NCBI GenBank assembly: GCA_023662875.1
Contig: JAMPIG010000017.1
Coordinates: 1-48,944 of the forward strand
Length of the DNA: 48,944 nt
Reading direction: 5' to 3'
DNA from: Roseburia sp.
Lineage (GTDB): Bacteria > Bacillota > Clostridia > Lachnospirales > Lachnospiraceae
Positions within the stretch are counted from its first letter, which is position 1. Every line of letters starts with the position of its first letter. The translations under genes and the position numbers were made by a program. The notes beneath the pieces were generated by a model, which was not told the DNA's origin, did not search any database, and was given only the letters and a program-made list of their open reading frames with translations. This document shows, one piece after another, positions 32,182-40,783 of the stretch.

Positions 32182-32205
32182 AGTTCTCTCCGTCCTCCCG
32201 CCTCG

Positions 32206-33204
32206 TCATTGGAAAAGCTGCAGCACAATCTGCACTATCCAGAACAGGCCAAACACCAGCATCCCCGCATTCCCGAACGCGATATTGTATTTCAGCTCCC
32301 GGGGAATATAAACCTCGCCCTTTTCACAGGCAAATCGCCTCTTTGCCGCAAAGACGATAAAAAGCACAATACCTGTAATCATCACCCCTATCACAAACAG
32401 GCCAAACAAGCCATACAAAATCCAGCCCGCCAGATTCTCCCCCATGTGGTTCACCAGGCTCTGGAAGTCCCCGCTCTCCGCCGCCTCCATATAACCCTCC
32501 AGATCGAGAAGCCTGAGCAGCAGCGTACTGACAAACCCGCCCACGAAATTAAACAGCATATGCAGCGAAATCGTAATCTTCAGGTTCCCCGTCTTTACGT
32601 AAAGGAAGGCCAGAAACATACCGATCACCGTCGCATAAATAAACTGGTTCAGATTCCCGTGAAACAGCCCGAACATAAGCCCCGACACCATGACCGCCGC
32701 TCCCTGCCCGTACCGCGCCACCCGGTCAACGATCAGCTTTCGGAAAACAAATTCCTCCATAAACGGCGCGCACAGCACCATGTAAAAGAAAATCATCGCC
32801 GGGCTGAGAGAGTTTGTCAGGGAAGCAATCTCATTTTCCACAGCCCCGCCCTTCAGGATACCGATCACGGTTGTCAGAATATTGCCGACGATATTGGCGG
32901 CGTAAGCCAGGCCCAGACAGATGATCGCCGCCAGCGCATACTGCCCCGCCGTCATCCTCCGCCTCTCGATCTTTACCGCCGGCACCGTCTTTACCATCAG
33001 CAGAATCACCGCCGGGAAAGCAAAAAGATACAACGGTATCATGGATAATAGTATCGAAATGTTTATATTCTCCAGCAGCTGCGGCCAGAACAGGCCAAAC
33101 AGCAGGGAAATCGCAACCTGCACCGCCAGGCACAATGCCGTGGCAATCACATAATACCACCCAATTTTTGAAAAATGTTTTTTCGCGCCGATCAGTTCTT
33201 CCAT
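32206..33204 (-). CDS. CPBP-family intramembrane protease
   Basis: A 332-residue membrane protein with about eight helices. All three Abi/CPBP motifs are visible: MEEFVFRKLIVDRV (paired Glu and Arg), FGLFHGNLNQF (His) and LHMLFNFVGG (His). These form the metal site of CAAX-type endopeptidases. In Gram-positive bacteria such proteins can give immunity to bacteriocins or process peptides. It is 63 bases downstream of the acyltransferase gene and 24 upstream of the thioesterase. The substrate is unknown. Confidence 0.88.
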   Translation of the reverse strand: MEELIGAKKHFSKIGWYYVIATALCLAVQVAISLLFGLFWPQLLENINISILLSMIPLYLFAFPAVILLMVKTVPAVKIERRRMTAGQYALAAIICLGLAYAANIVGNILTTVIGILKGGAVENEIASLTNSLSPAMIFFYMVLCAPFMEEFVFRKLIVDRVARYGQGAAVMVSGLMFGLFHGNLNQFIYATVIGMFLAFLYVKTGNLKITISLHMLFNFVGGFVSTLLLRLLDLEGYMEAAESGDFQSLVNHMGENLAGWILYGLFGLFVIGVMITGIVLFIVFAAKRRFACEKGEVYIPRELKYNIAFGNAGMLVFGLFWIVQIVLQLFQ

Positions 33205-33267
33205 AAAATCATCCTTTGCAATAAATTTATTACTTTACAGTTTAACACAGAAAAAGCGCCTTGTATA

Positions 33268-34299
33268 CTACTGAACCAGCTTCCTCAAGACCGGAACTTT
33301 CAGCAGCAGGGCGGAAAATACCCCGCATAGAAGGAAAATACAAAGCGTCATCACCGGGATCGACAGGGCCGGATACCGCAGGCCTTCGCTTACCGCCTGC
33401 ACAGGAAAATAAGAAAGCGCAAACGGATGCAGCAAATAAATCCCAAGAGTACAGCTCGCTCCCCAAAAAAGCGCGCTTCCCGCCCGCTCGCCGCGGCTTC
33501 TCAGCCTTTCCTCCCCTCTCTGACCCAGCAGGAAAAGCGCTGTAGCCATGAAAAAAGCCGTGAGGGAAAAAGGCGTTTTTAAGGTGCTTCCCTCGAAATA
33601 AGAGAGAATCAGGCTGCCGCCGCCAAGAATATAAATCAGAATTCTGCCGACCTTTGGGATCGAGCTTCCCCATTCAAAAAGGAAATGCCCCAGGATAAAA
33701 TACCCCAGATAACCGCCGAACAGCTCAAAAGGATTGTATTCAAAAAAGCCCTGAAACACATAGTCAAACCGGAACTCATAGTTCGACATCGTAGCCCAGA
33801 AGACATGCACGATAAAAAACACGCTCAGGAAATAAAGGCATACCTTCCTGTCCGCAACGCTCTTGCGAATCAGCGGGACAAACATATAAATCACGGCGAT
33901 CATCGGCAGGAACCAAAGGTGATAGGCTACTCCGCGCTTCATGATAGCCGCCAGTACAACCTCATTTTTTATGTTGATCAAAGTAAAGGGTTCCTGAATC
34001 TCGATCATGTCGACCACCTGATAAAATACTTTCCAGGCATAATATAAAAAATAAAAGCGCACGGTTTTATGCAGCAAAATTTCCCCGATGCCGTCCTCCC
34101 TGCCGTCCCGCAACGCAAGCGCGCCGCTCATCATAACGAAAAGCGCCATCCCCGTAAGAGCGATACTGTTATAAAAGTTTACAGTCCTGTTTGAGGGCAT
34201 GGTCTCCAGCAGCTGGGCTGACACATGGATCATCACCACAAGAAAACAGGCCGCGATGCGAAGCAAATCCAGATACAAGACACGTGAACGACGATTCAT
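33268..34299 (-). CDS. Acyltransferase 3 family membrane protein
   Basis: A 343-residue protein starts MNRRSRVLYLDLLRIAACFLVVMIHV at ATG 34299, 7 bases after AAGGAGG. The N-terminal DLLR and IHV positions are the conserved Arg and His of the Acyltransferase_3 (OafA-type) family. About ten helices follow, including the WFLPMIAVIYMFVPLI segment. Such enzymes O-acetylate surface polysaccharides or peptidoglycan from the cytoplasmic acetyl-CoA pool. A longer frame upstream lacks a ribosome site and is not used. The gap 34300-34523 holds nothing else I recognise. Confidence 0.88.
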   Translation of the reverse strand: MNRRSRVLYLDLLRIAACFLVVMIHVSAQLLETMPSNRTVNFYNSIALTGMALFVMMSGALALRDGREDGIGEILLHKTVRFYFLYYAWKVFYQVVDMIEIQEPFTLINIKNEVVLAAIMKRGVAYHLWFLPMIAVIYMFVPLIRKSVADRKVCLYFLSVFFIVHVFWATMSNYEFRFDYVFQGFFEYNPFELFGGYLGYFILGHFLFEWGSSIPKVGRILIYILGGGSLILSYFEGSTLKTPFSLTAFFMATALFLLGQRGEERLRSRGERAGSALFWGASCTLGIYLLHPFALSYFPVQAVSEGLRYPALSIPVMTLCIFLLCGVFSALLLKVPVLRKLVQ

Positions 34300-34523
34300 A
34301 ACGCCCTCCTTTACGTCGGCGCTCCTCCCGCTTTGCGCTTTCCATCTACAAAACCGCGCCGCCTGCAATACCCGCATAGCCAAATTAGAGAGGAGGGTCT
34401 TTATGTCTGAGAGGAGTTTTTCCTTCCAAATTCGTTTTCTGCATAAAGAGAGGATAGCACAAAAAGCGCATGTTTTCAATACCTCGACCGGCTGTGGTTT
34501 CGAAAAACCGGACGCGTCCCCGC

Positions 34524-35429
34524 CTACTGCGTAATCCTTCCGTACATTTCCGGGCGTCTGTCCCGGAAAAGCCCCCAGCTGAAGCGCAGCTCCTCCGCCG
34601 CCTCCAGGTCAAAGGTGTGGAGAAGGATTTTCTCCTCCGTCCTGCCCGCCTCCTCCAATATCTCCCCGGTCTCGTCCGTGATAAAGGAGGAGCCGTAAAA
34701 GGTAAGGGAGGAGGACTGGTTATTGTTATCCTTCCCCGGCGTCACCCTCTCCTCGCCGACCCGGTTCGCCACGATAACAGGAATCACATTCGCCGCCGCA
34801 TGCCCCTGCATACAACGCCGCCAATGCGGCATACTGTCGCATCCAATAATCGGTTCGGAGCCGATGGCCGTAGGGTAAAGCAGCAGCTGGGCTCCCATCA
34901 GCGCCATACACCTCGCAGCCTCCGGAAACCATTGATCCCAGCAGATTCCAATGCCAATCCGACCGTAGACCGTGTCCCAGACCCGAAAACCCGTGTTGCC
35001 CGGCGTAAAATAAAATTTCTCCTGATAAAAATGATCATCCGGGATATGGGTTTTCCGGTATATGCCCAGGACGCTGCCGTCCGCGTCGATCACCGCCACG
35101 GAATTATAGGTCACATTTTCGTCCCGCTCAAAAAAACTGACCGGAAGCACCACCCGCAGTTCAGCCGCCGTCTTCCGCAGCCGCCCTATCGCCGGATTCT
35201 CCCCCGGACTCGCAGCCAGGCGGTAAAAATCATAATTCCTCTCCTGGCAAAAATAGGGCGTCTCAAAAAGCTCCGGCAGGAGGACGATCTGCGCCCCCCG
35301 GGACGCCGCCTCCCGCACAGCCTTCTCCGCCGCCTCGATATTTTCCTCACGCAAGCGGTTACAGTACATCTGCACCGCCGCTGCCGTTACAAATTTTCCG
35401 TCCTTGCTTCTATCCATCCCTTTTTTCAT
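34524..35429 (-). CDS. aguB: N-carbamoylputrescine amidase
   Basis: A 301-residue nitrilase-superfamily enzyme. The catalytic triad positions are Glu in LLPELFETPYFCQ, Lys in YRKTHIPDDH and Cys in GIGICWDQWFPEAAR. PYFCQ and HIPDDHFYQEKFYFTPG are typical of the AguB group. It converts N-carbamoylputrescine to putrescine, CO2 and ammonia. It lies downstream of agmatine deiminase (181-base gap), making the arginine-agmatine-putrescine route. The first Met is uncertain: GAGG touches the ATG at 35429 and a second ATG lies four codons later. Confidence 0.93.
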   Translation of the reverse strand: MKKGMDRSKDGKFVTAAAVQMYCNRLREENIEAAEKAVREAASRGAQIVLLPELFETPYFCQERNYDFYRLAASPGENPAIGRLRKTAAELRVVLPVSFFERDENVTYNSVAVIDADGSVLGIYRKTHIPDDHFYQEKFYFTPGNTGFRVWDTVYGRIGIGICWDQWFPEAARCMALMGAQLLLYPTAIGSEPIIGCDSMPHWRRCMQGHAAANVIPVIVANRVGEERVTPGKDNNNQSSSLTFYGSSFITDETGEILEEAGRTEEKILLHTFDLEAAEELRFSWGLFRDRRPEMYGRITQ

Positions 35430-35610
35430 CCTCTGCTTTCCTTATCCTGAAGGCTGTAGTCCCTCCTAAATTTCGGATGCCTCCCTCCTGATTCCATAAC
35501 CGTGCAAATGTAGTATCCACACAGTCACCGAACCATACCAGCTCTAGAGCTATACAGCAGCCAAAACCGCGCAGCAGCCGGAGCGGTTCGTCCACCCCGC
35601 TGTCGCCGAA

Positions 35611-36717
35611 TCACTCTGGCAGCGGAGCCGGAATCTGCTGTGTGATACAATGGATATTTCCGCCGCCGATCAGGATATCCCTGGCATAAATCTGAATCAC
35701 CTTTCGATCCGGAAACAACCCCTGCAGGATCTCTCTGGCCCGCAGATCCGCCGGATCGTCAAATCCCGGCATGATAATATTCCTGTTGGAAATATAAAAA
35801 TTGACATAGGATGCCGCCAGCCGCTCTCCCGGCGTGCGCGTCGGTTCATCCCAGCAGGTATCCAGCCCGCCGCATTCCTCCGCCGTTATCGTTACAGGCT
35901 CCGGCAGGGGCAGCTTATGCACCTTTAACCTTCTGCCGCGTGCGTCCAGGCTGCCCTCCAGGTAATCCAGGCAGGCCTTCGACATGGCATACTGCGGGTC
36001 GTCCCGGTTCTCCGTCCAGGCCAGCGCCACCTCTCCCGGCGCGGTAAAGGCGCAGATATTATCCACATGCTCGTTGGTTTCATCCCCGTAAATTCCACAG
36101 GGCAACCACAGCACTTTGGATAAATTCAGGTATTCCTTCAAAATCTCCTCGATCTGACTTTTGTCAAGCTGCGGATTGCGCCCCCTGCTCAGCAGGCAGC
36201 TTTCCGTCGCCATACCGGTTCCTTCCCCGTCCACATGAATCGAGCCGCCCTCCAGGATAAAATCCCGCTTGTCGTAAACCGACTTCTCCAGAAGATCGCA
36301 GAGCTTCCGGGCCATACGGTTATCCTTGTCCCAGGGAAAATACAGCCCGTCATGCAGACCGCCCCAGGCGTTAAAGCCCCAGTCGATCCCCCTGACCTCC
36401 CCCGCCTGATTTTTCACAAAGGTAGGCGCGTAATCCCTGGCCCAGGCGTCGTTGCTGCTCATCTCAACGACCCGGATCCTTTCGGACAGCATCGCCCTCG
36501 CATTATCATACTGCGACTCCCCGGCGCAGACGGTCACCCTCTCCGATTCCGCGATCGCCTCCGCGACCTGTACAAAGGCCCGCCGAGCCGCATATCCTCC
36601 ATACTGCCAGGAATCCGCCCGCTCCGGAAAGATCATGATACAGCCCTCGTGAGGCTCATATTCCGCAGGCATACGGAACCCGTCCGCCGCGGGGGTGGCG
36701 TTTTTTATAATTTTCAT
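35611..36717 (-). CDS. aguA: Agmatine deiminase
   Basis: A 368-residue peptidyl-arginine-deiminase family enzyme starts MKIIKNATPAADGFRMPAEYEPHEGC. Key parts are MIFPERADSWQYGG near the start, the NDAWARDYAPTFV site, EGGSIHVDGEGTGM, the DETNEHVDNICAFT motif and the catalytic Cys in GGGNIHCITQQIP near the C-terminus. It turns agmatine into N-carbamoylputrescine. No arginine decarboxylase is in the window, so agmatine must be made elsewhere or taken up. Its 514-base upstream spacer carries a strong palindrome and the 38-bp repeats. Confidence 0.95.
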   Translation of the reverse strand: MKIIKNATPAADGFRMPAEYEPHEGCIMIFPERADSWQYGGYAARRAFVQVAEAIAESERVTVCAGESQYDNARAMLSERIRVVEMSSNDAWARDYAPTFVKNQAGEVRGIDWGFNAWGGLHDGLYFPWDKDNRMARKLCDLLEKSVYDKRDFILEGGSIHVDGEGTGMATESCLLSRGRNPQLDKSQIEEILKEYLNLSKVLWLPCGIYGDETNEHVDNICAFTAPGEVALAWTENRDDPQYAMSKACLDYLEGSLDARGRRLKVHKLPLPEPVTITAEECGGLDTCWDEPTRTPGERLAASYVNFYISNRNIIMPGFDDPADLRAREILQGLFPDRKVIQIYARDILIGGGNIHCITQQIPAPLPE

Positions 36718-36971
36718 TTAATCCGGCACCCTCCTGTAATTTTGTCAGAAATCCGCTTCAATTCCGTGATTATTATGATTTATTAAGAAATTTTATAATT
36801 TCTTTCGGATACGGTCAAACTTTTGACACATTTTCCCTGTATGATGAATATATAAACTTAAATGAAGCTGTTGAATTTTAACATTGGGTTGGGGTTCTGT
36901 CAGCTTCGACAAAAAGCAATCCTGCTTCGCAGGTTCTCATATATTTTCTCCTTTTTACTCATATACATAGG

Positions 36972-37003
36972 CAGAGCTCCCCGGTACAGGCCGGGGAGCT
37001 CTG
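36972..37003. terminator. Strong GC palindrome between nspC and aguA
   Basis: CAGAGCTCCCCGG and CCGGGGAGCTCTG make a perfect 13-bp stem with a 6-base loop. No U-run follows on either strand, so it may be a processing or pausing structure rather than a true terminator. It lies 228 bases after the nspC stop. A small CCTGCTTCGCAGG hairpin lies near 36913-36925. Confidence 0.45.
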
Positions 37004-37040
37004 TGCGTGGTTCTTCTTCCCGGCCTTCTTGCTGCGGTTT

Positions 37041-37200
37041 CTTTCCAGCCGCCTTCCCTTCCGCTTCTCCCGCGATCTCTCTCCAGCCGCCTTCCGCTCC
37101 GCTTCTCCCTCGATTTCTCTCCGGCCGCTTTCCGCTCCGCTTCTCCCTCGATTTCTCTCCGGCCGCTTTCCCTTCGGCTTCTCTCCGGCCGCCTTCCGCC
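37041..37200. repeat. 38-bp tandem repeats after nspC
   Basis: Three full units at 37062, 37100 and 37138 with partial units on both sides. The plus strand is pyrimidine rich (CTTCTCCC, CTCTCCGGCCGC). The period is not a multiple of three, so the lysine/glutamate-rich frame across it on the minus strand is not considered a gene. It lies immediately downstream of nspC, which has its own 39-bp array. Confidence 0.85.
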
Positions 37201-37231
37201 CTCTTTATCTCCTCAGGATCCAAATTTCTCC

Positions 37232-38665
37232 TCAGCTTAGCCGATTCCGGAAATCCTCGTATCCGAAACGCTTTACCATACGATATTCGCCGCTCTTTTC
37301 CCGCAGGACGATCGCCGGCAACGGCATCCCGTTAAAGGTATTGTTTTTTACCATAGAGTAAATCGCCATATCCTCAAACACAAGCCTGTCTCCCTCCGCC
37401 AGCGGTCGGTCGAAGGAATAGTCCCCGATTATATCTCCAGCCAGGCAGGTTGGCCCGCCCAACCGGTAAGTAAATTTCTTCTCCCCGGGCAGCCCGCTCT
37501 TCAGCAGCGGCGGCCGGTAGGGCATCTCCAAAACATCCGGCATATGACATGCGGCGGAGGCATCCAGAATCGCAAGCCGCAGCGGTTCCCCGGCTTTTCC
37601 CGTCACCTGCACCGCTTCTTTTCCTCCCGGAAGTCCCGCGCCTCCTGTCTCCGCTTCATTCCCTCCCGGAAATCCCGCGCCTCCTGTCTCCGCTTCTTTT
37701 GCTCCCGGAAGTCCCACATCCCCTGTCTCCGTTTCTTTCCCTCCCGGAAATCCCGCGCCTCCTGCCTCCGCTTCTTTCCCTCCCGGAAGTCCCGCGCCTC
37801 CTTCCGTCCCGTCGTCCCGCGCCTCCACAGGAATCTCCGTCCTCCAGGTTTCCAGCACCTTTGTCACCAGGAAGCCCGCGTTCAGCGCTACCGCCTCTCC
37901 CGGCTCCAGATACACGGTAAGACCATACTTCTCCTGCATCCTCCCGATACATCTCTCCAGCCGCGGGATATCGTAATTCACCCGGGTAATATGATGCCCG
38001 CCCCCGAAATTAATCCACTTCATCCCTTCCAGATAACAGCCGAACTTCTCCTCCACAGCATCCAGCGTTTTCTCCAGATCGTCGGAGTTCTGCTCACAGA
38101 GAGTATGGAAATGCAGACCATCCAGCATGGAAAGCAGCTCCGGCTCCCCTCCAAAGCTCCCGGCGGTTACCCCCAGCCGTGATCCCGGGGCACAGGGGTC
38201 ATAGATTGCATGTCCCGCCTGCGTGGAGCATTCCGGGTTGATTCGCAGCCCGATACTTTTTCCCGCCCTCTTCGCCCGCTCCCCGAACTTCCTGACCTGA
38301 GCCCAGGAATTAAACACGATGTGGTCGCATCGCCTCAGAATCTCTTCAAATTCCTCCTCCCGGTAAGCCGGGGAAAAAATATGATTCTCGCAGGAAATTC
38401 CTCTGGCCTTTAACGGCACCGCCATCTCCTCCGCCCCCAGCCTCGCCTCATACAGGCCACTGGCTGTCGCTCCGTCCAAGTACTCCCCGATCAGCGGGTA
38501 CAGAGCATACATGGAAAAAGCCTTCTGGGCCAGCAGGATTTTCGCCCCCGTCCGCTCCCTGACGCCCTGCAGCGTTATCAGGTTTTTCTCCAACAGGGCC
38601 TCATCCACTATGTAGCATGGCGTGGGCAGATCGTCGATATTTTTCGTTTTCATAATGGCTCTCAT
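37232..38665 (-). CDS. nspC: Carboxynorspermidine/carboxyspermidine decarboxylase with repeat insert
   Basis: A PLP-dependent, alanine-racemase-fold decarboxylase of about 477 residues. It has the cofactor lysine in LLAQKAFSMYA (near residue 48), FGGGHHITR for phosphate binding, LEPGEAV, and the second-subunit Cys in DASAACHMPDVLEMPYRPP. Usual length is about 380 residues; the excess is an 80-residue insert of glycine-rich 13-residue repeats (about 285-365) just before the DASAACHMPD strand. It makes spermidine or norspermidine from the carboxylated precursor. The matching dehydrogenase is not in the window. The start is uncertain: ATG 38665 or ATG 38653 (MKTKNIDDLPTPCYIV). Confidence 0.92.
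   Translation of the reverse strand: MRAIMKTKNIDDLPTPCYIVDEALLEKNLITLQGVRERTGAKILLAQKAFSMYALYPLIGEYLDGATASGLYEARLGAEEMAVPLKARGISCENHIFSPAYREEEFEEILRRCDHIVFNSWAQVRKFGERAKRAGKSIGLRINPECSTQAGHAIYDPCAPGSRLGVTAGSFGGEPELLSMLDGLHFHTLCEQNSDDLEKTLDAVEEKFGCYLEGMKWINFGGGHHITRVNYDIPRLERCIGRMQEKYGLTVYLEPGEAVALNAGFLVTKVLETWRTEIPVEARDDGTEGGAGLPGGKEAEAGGAGFPGGKETETGDVGLPGAKEAETGGAGFPGGNEAETGGAGLPGGKEAVQVTGKAGEPLRLAILDASAACHMPDVLEMPYRPPLLKSGLPGEKKFTYRLGGPTCLAGDIIGDYSFDRPLAEGDRLVFEDMAIYSMVKNNTFNGMPLPAIVLREKSGEYRMVKRFGYEDFRNRLS
37615..37802 (-). repeat. 39-bp in-frame repeats inside nspC
   Basis: Units start at 37615, 37654, 37693, 37732 and 37771 (the last cut). Each codes for 13 residues of the form GGAGFPGGKEAET. 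The repeats keep frame and vary mostly at single bases (FPGGK, LPGAK, FPGGN, LPGGK). The composition is proline/glycine/glutamate rich and should be disordered. Confidence 0.92.
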
Positions 38666-38677
38666 CAATATACTTCT

Positions 38678-39691
38678 TTAGCCTTTCTCTACGCACTTGC
38701 CGAGGAAAGAAAATACCTCCTCCCAATATTGCTCCGCCCTGGTCGTCTCCGCGTTAAAGATCTCGTGCTTTACGCCCTCTATCCTGACCAGCGTCGCGTT
38801 CCCGCCGCCCGACTTGTTCAGCTTTTCTATAAATTTCTCCTGCTCAGCATTGGAGACATAGGTATCCAGCTCCGCCTGAAGGACGATCACCGGGCAGATA
38901 ATGCGTTTCGCCGCCTCCTTTTGCAGGTAACGATTCAGCCGCGCCGTCTGCCAGGTCCATCCGTAGGACGCTCCGCTCATCTGGAATAAAGGCTCCCGAT
39001 CCCGCTTCTCCTTGTAATAACGGAACCTGGCCTCCGACCCGCCGGCACTCTCCGCAAACTGCTCCTTTCCATCGTAAGGATGATGCCCCATGAGATACTG
39101 CCCCTTCTTTCCCGCCAGGCAGAAGACCCCTGCCATCAGACGCGCCAGCACCCAGGGTACGGAACCGCTGTTAGGACGAATCATGGGAGACGATAAGATC
39201 AGTCCGGAAAGCAGCTCCGGCGCTTGAGCCGCCGCTGCAGCCGCGACCCCGCCGCCCATGGAATGTCCGTAGAGAAAAAGCGGAAGCTCCGGAAATTCCC
39301 GCGCCGCCATACGACAGATCAGCAACAGATCCTCCACATACCTCTGATAATCATCCACATAGACAAGGCACAGATCCTCTTTGCCCGCGTACACCCGGTA
39401 GCTGCGCCCATGCCCGCAATGCTCCGGCATGAAAACATGGTAGCCCTGGCGAAGAAAATAGAAGATATTTTCCAGATATTTTTCAATGGTCTCCGTGTAC
39501 CCGTGGGAAATCACCACAACGCCCCTCGGACTGTCCGCAAGACATCGCGCGTAAAAGATCCGCTTCCCTTCCTCCCGCTGACAAAAGCCGTCGGTTCTTC
39601 TCGCCGCAAGGTACGGCTCCACAGTTGATTGCATCGCCTCCTCATATCCTTGCTCCGGAAGAACAAAATAGTTTGTCGCCGTTTTTTCCAT
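38678..39691 (-). CDS. Alpha/beta hydrolase, monoacylglycerol lipase-like
   Basis: A 337-residue hydrolase starts MEKTATNYFVLPEQGYEEAM at ATG 39691 after GGGAGG. The lid-bearing serine hydrolase fold is seen: VVVISHGYTETIEKY (oxyanion loop), LFLYGHSMGGGVAAA (nucleophile Ser), LQAELDTYVSN (Asp) and EGVKHEIFNA (His). It resembles lysophospholipase L2/monoglyceride lipases. It has no signal peptide. The stop is 12 bases before the nspC start, so the two are co-transcribed, although a link to polyamines is not evident. Confidence 0.85.
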   Translation of the reverse strand: MEKTATNYFVLPEQGYEEAMQSTVEPYLAARRTDGFCQREEGKRIFYARCLADSPRGVVVISHGYTETIEKYLENIFYFLRQGYHVFMPEHCGHGRSYRVYAGKEDLCLVYVDDYQRYVEDLLLICRMAAREFPELPLFLYGHSMGGGVAAAAAAQAPELLSGLILSSPMIRPNSGSVPWVLARLMAGVFCLAGKKGQYLMGHHPYDGKEQFAESAGGSEARFRYYKEKRDREPLFQMSGASYGWTWQTARLNRYLQKEAAKRIICPVIVLQAELDTYVSNAEQEKFIEKLNKSGGGNATLVRIEGVKHEIFNAETTRAEQYWEEVFSFLGKCVEKG

Positions 39692-39934
39692 GGATAAACC
39701 TCCCTGCTTCAATATTTGCAATCGCATACATGCACGCCGAAAACCAGGCGGTCGCAAAACAGACATTTAGTTTTCAAGCCACGGCCCTTAAGTATACTGC
39801 GGCCCAAAACGACACAGCTGACTTAAATTCTGCGAATACAGAATCATTTTACCATAGGAAAACGCGAAAAGCGAGAACCATTTCGTGAATGTTTTCAAAG
39901 CGAATGTTTTCAAACGCCCCGCCTCGAACTTTCC

Positions 39935-39964
39935 TTGACAATCTCTCCTCCAATTCCCTATAAT
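39935..39964 (+). promoter_or_regulatory. luxS promoter, sigma-A consensus
   Basis: TTGACA (39935-39940), an 18-base spacer and TATAAT (39959-39964) give a near-perfect housekeeping promoter. The start point is expected near 39971, that is at the first base of the palindromic repeats. In 39692-39934 I see no other element. Confidence 0.85.
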
Positions 39965-39969
39965 GTATT

Positions 39970-40066
39970 TTAGATCATAAAATCTGTCCCTCGATTCTAT
40001 GATAGAACTTAGATCATAGAATCTGCACTTCGATTCTATGATGGATTTTAGATCACAGATCACAGA
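39970..40066 (+). repeat. Tandem 39-bp palindromes in the luxS leader
   Basis: Units at 39970-40008 and 40009-40047 are 39 bp each, with a third cut unit from 40048. Unit 2 has perfect arms ATCATAGAATC/GATTCTATGAT; unit 1 has one changed base in its left arm. The luxS mRNA would begin in or just before unit 1, so its 5' end would fold into two hairpins ahead of the ribosome site at 40068-40074. Confidence 0.85.
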
Positions 40067-40081
40067 AAGGAATCAAGAAAT

Positions 40082-40561
40082 ATGGAAAAAATAGCGAGCT
40101 TTACCATAGACCACCTCAAGCTGCAGCCCGGCGTATATGTGTCCCGAAAGGATCCTGTTGGCGAGGAGGTCATTACAACCTTCGATCTCCGTATGACCAG
40201 CCCCAACGAAGAACCCGTCATGAATACAGCCGAGGTACATACCATCGAGCACCTTGGCGCGACTTTTCTGCGGAATCACCCCGCCTACGGAAGCAAGACA
40301 ATATACTTCGGCCCCATGGGCTGTCGAACGGGCTTTTACCTGCTTCTGGCAGGAGATTTCAGTTCCGCCGACATTGTTCCCCTGATGATCGAGATGTATG
40401 AGTTTATCCGGGATTTCAAGGGCGAGGTTCCCGGCGCGTCCCCGAAGGATTGCGGAAATTACCTCGATATGAACCTGAGTATGGCAAACTGGCTCGCAAA
40501 GCGATATCTGGAAAATGTACTTTATAATATCGACGACAGCCGGTTAGTATATCCCGAGTAA
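40082..40561 (+). CDS. luxS: S-ribosylhomocysteine lyase
   Basis: A 159-residue enzyme with the metal motif HTIEHLGATF (His53, Glu56, His57), the catalytic Cys81 in PMGCRTGFY and the zinc ligand Cys124 in PKDCGNYL. It is full length. It splits S-ribosylhomocysteine into homocysteine and the AI-2 precursor DPD. The next gene, mtnN, performs the preceding reaction. A GAAAGGAA ribosome site stands 8 bases upstream of the ATG. Confidence 0.97.
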   Translation: MEKIASFTIDHLKLQPGVYVSRKDPVGEEVITTFDLRMTSPNEEPVMNTAEVHTIEHLGATFLRNHPAYGSKTIYFGPMGCRTGFYLLLAGDFSSADIVPLMIEMYEFIRDFKGEVPGASPKDCGNYLDMNLSMANWLAKRYLENVLYNIDDSRLVYPE

Positions 40562-40783
40562 ACAGCAAAAGTATATCCCTGCAGACAACTGCCTGAGAAA
40601 ACCCAGTTGTAAACGTCTGTTTGCAAAAGCAGGCGAAGTCTAAATCCAAATAAGTGATCGCAAAACAGGCGAGGCATAAACTTCGGAACAAACAGCTGCC
40701 GAAGACGGCAGAAACACAGTCGCTATAAGGCTTGAACGAATGCCTGAAAAAGGAGCTATAAAAATAGGATCGGAGGCAATATT

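Noticed and set aside
31327-33048. A 573-codon open frame on the plus strand
   Set aside because: It is antisense to the thioesterase and CPBP genes, both with full family motifs and ribosome sites. Its residue mix (His, Arg, Gln, Pro rich) is typical of a shadow frame.
36829-36854. TTGACA near 36827 as a plus-strand promoter
   Set aside because: The only TATA-like boxes are 11 or 20 bases away and no plus-strand gene follows.
36900-37223. A 107-residue Lys/Arg/Glu-rich minus-strand frame
   Set aside because: It crosses 38-bp repeats whose period is not a multiple of three and has no ribosome site; it is a by-product of the repeat composition.
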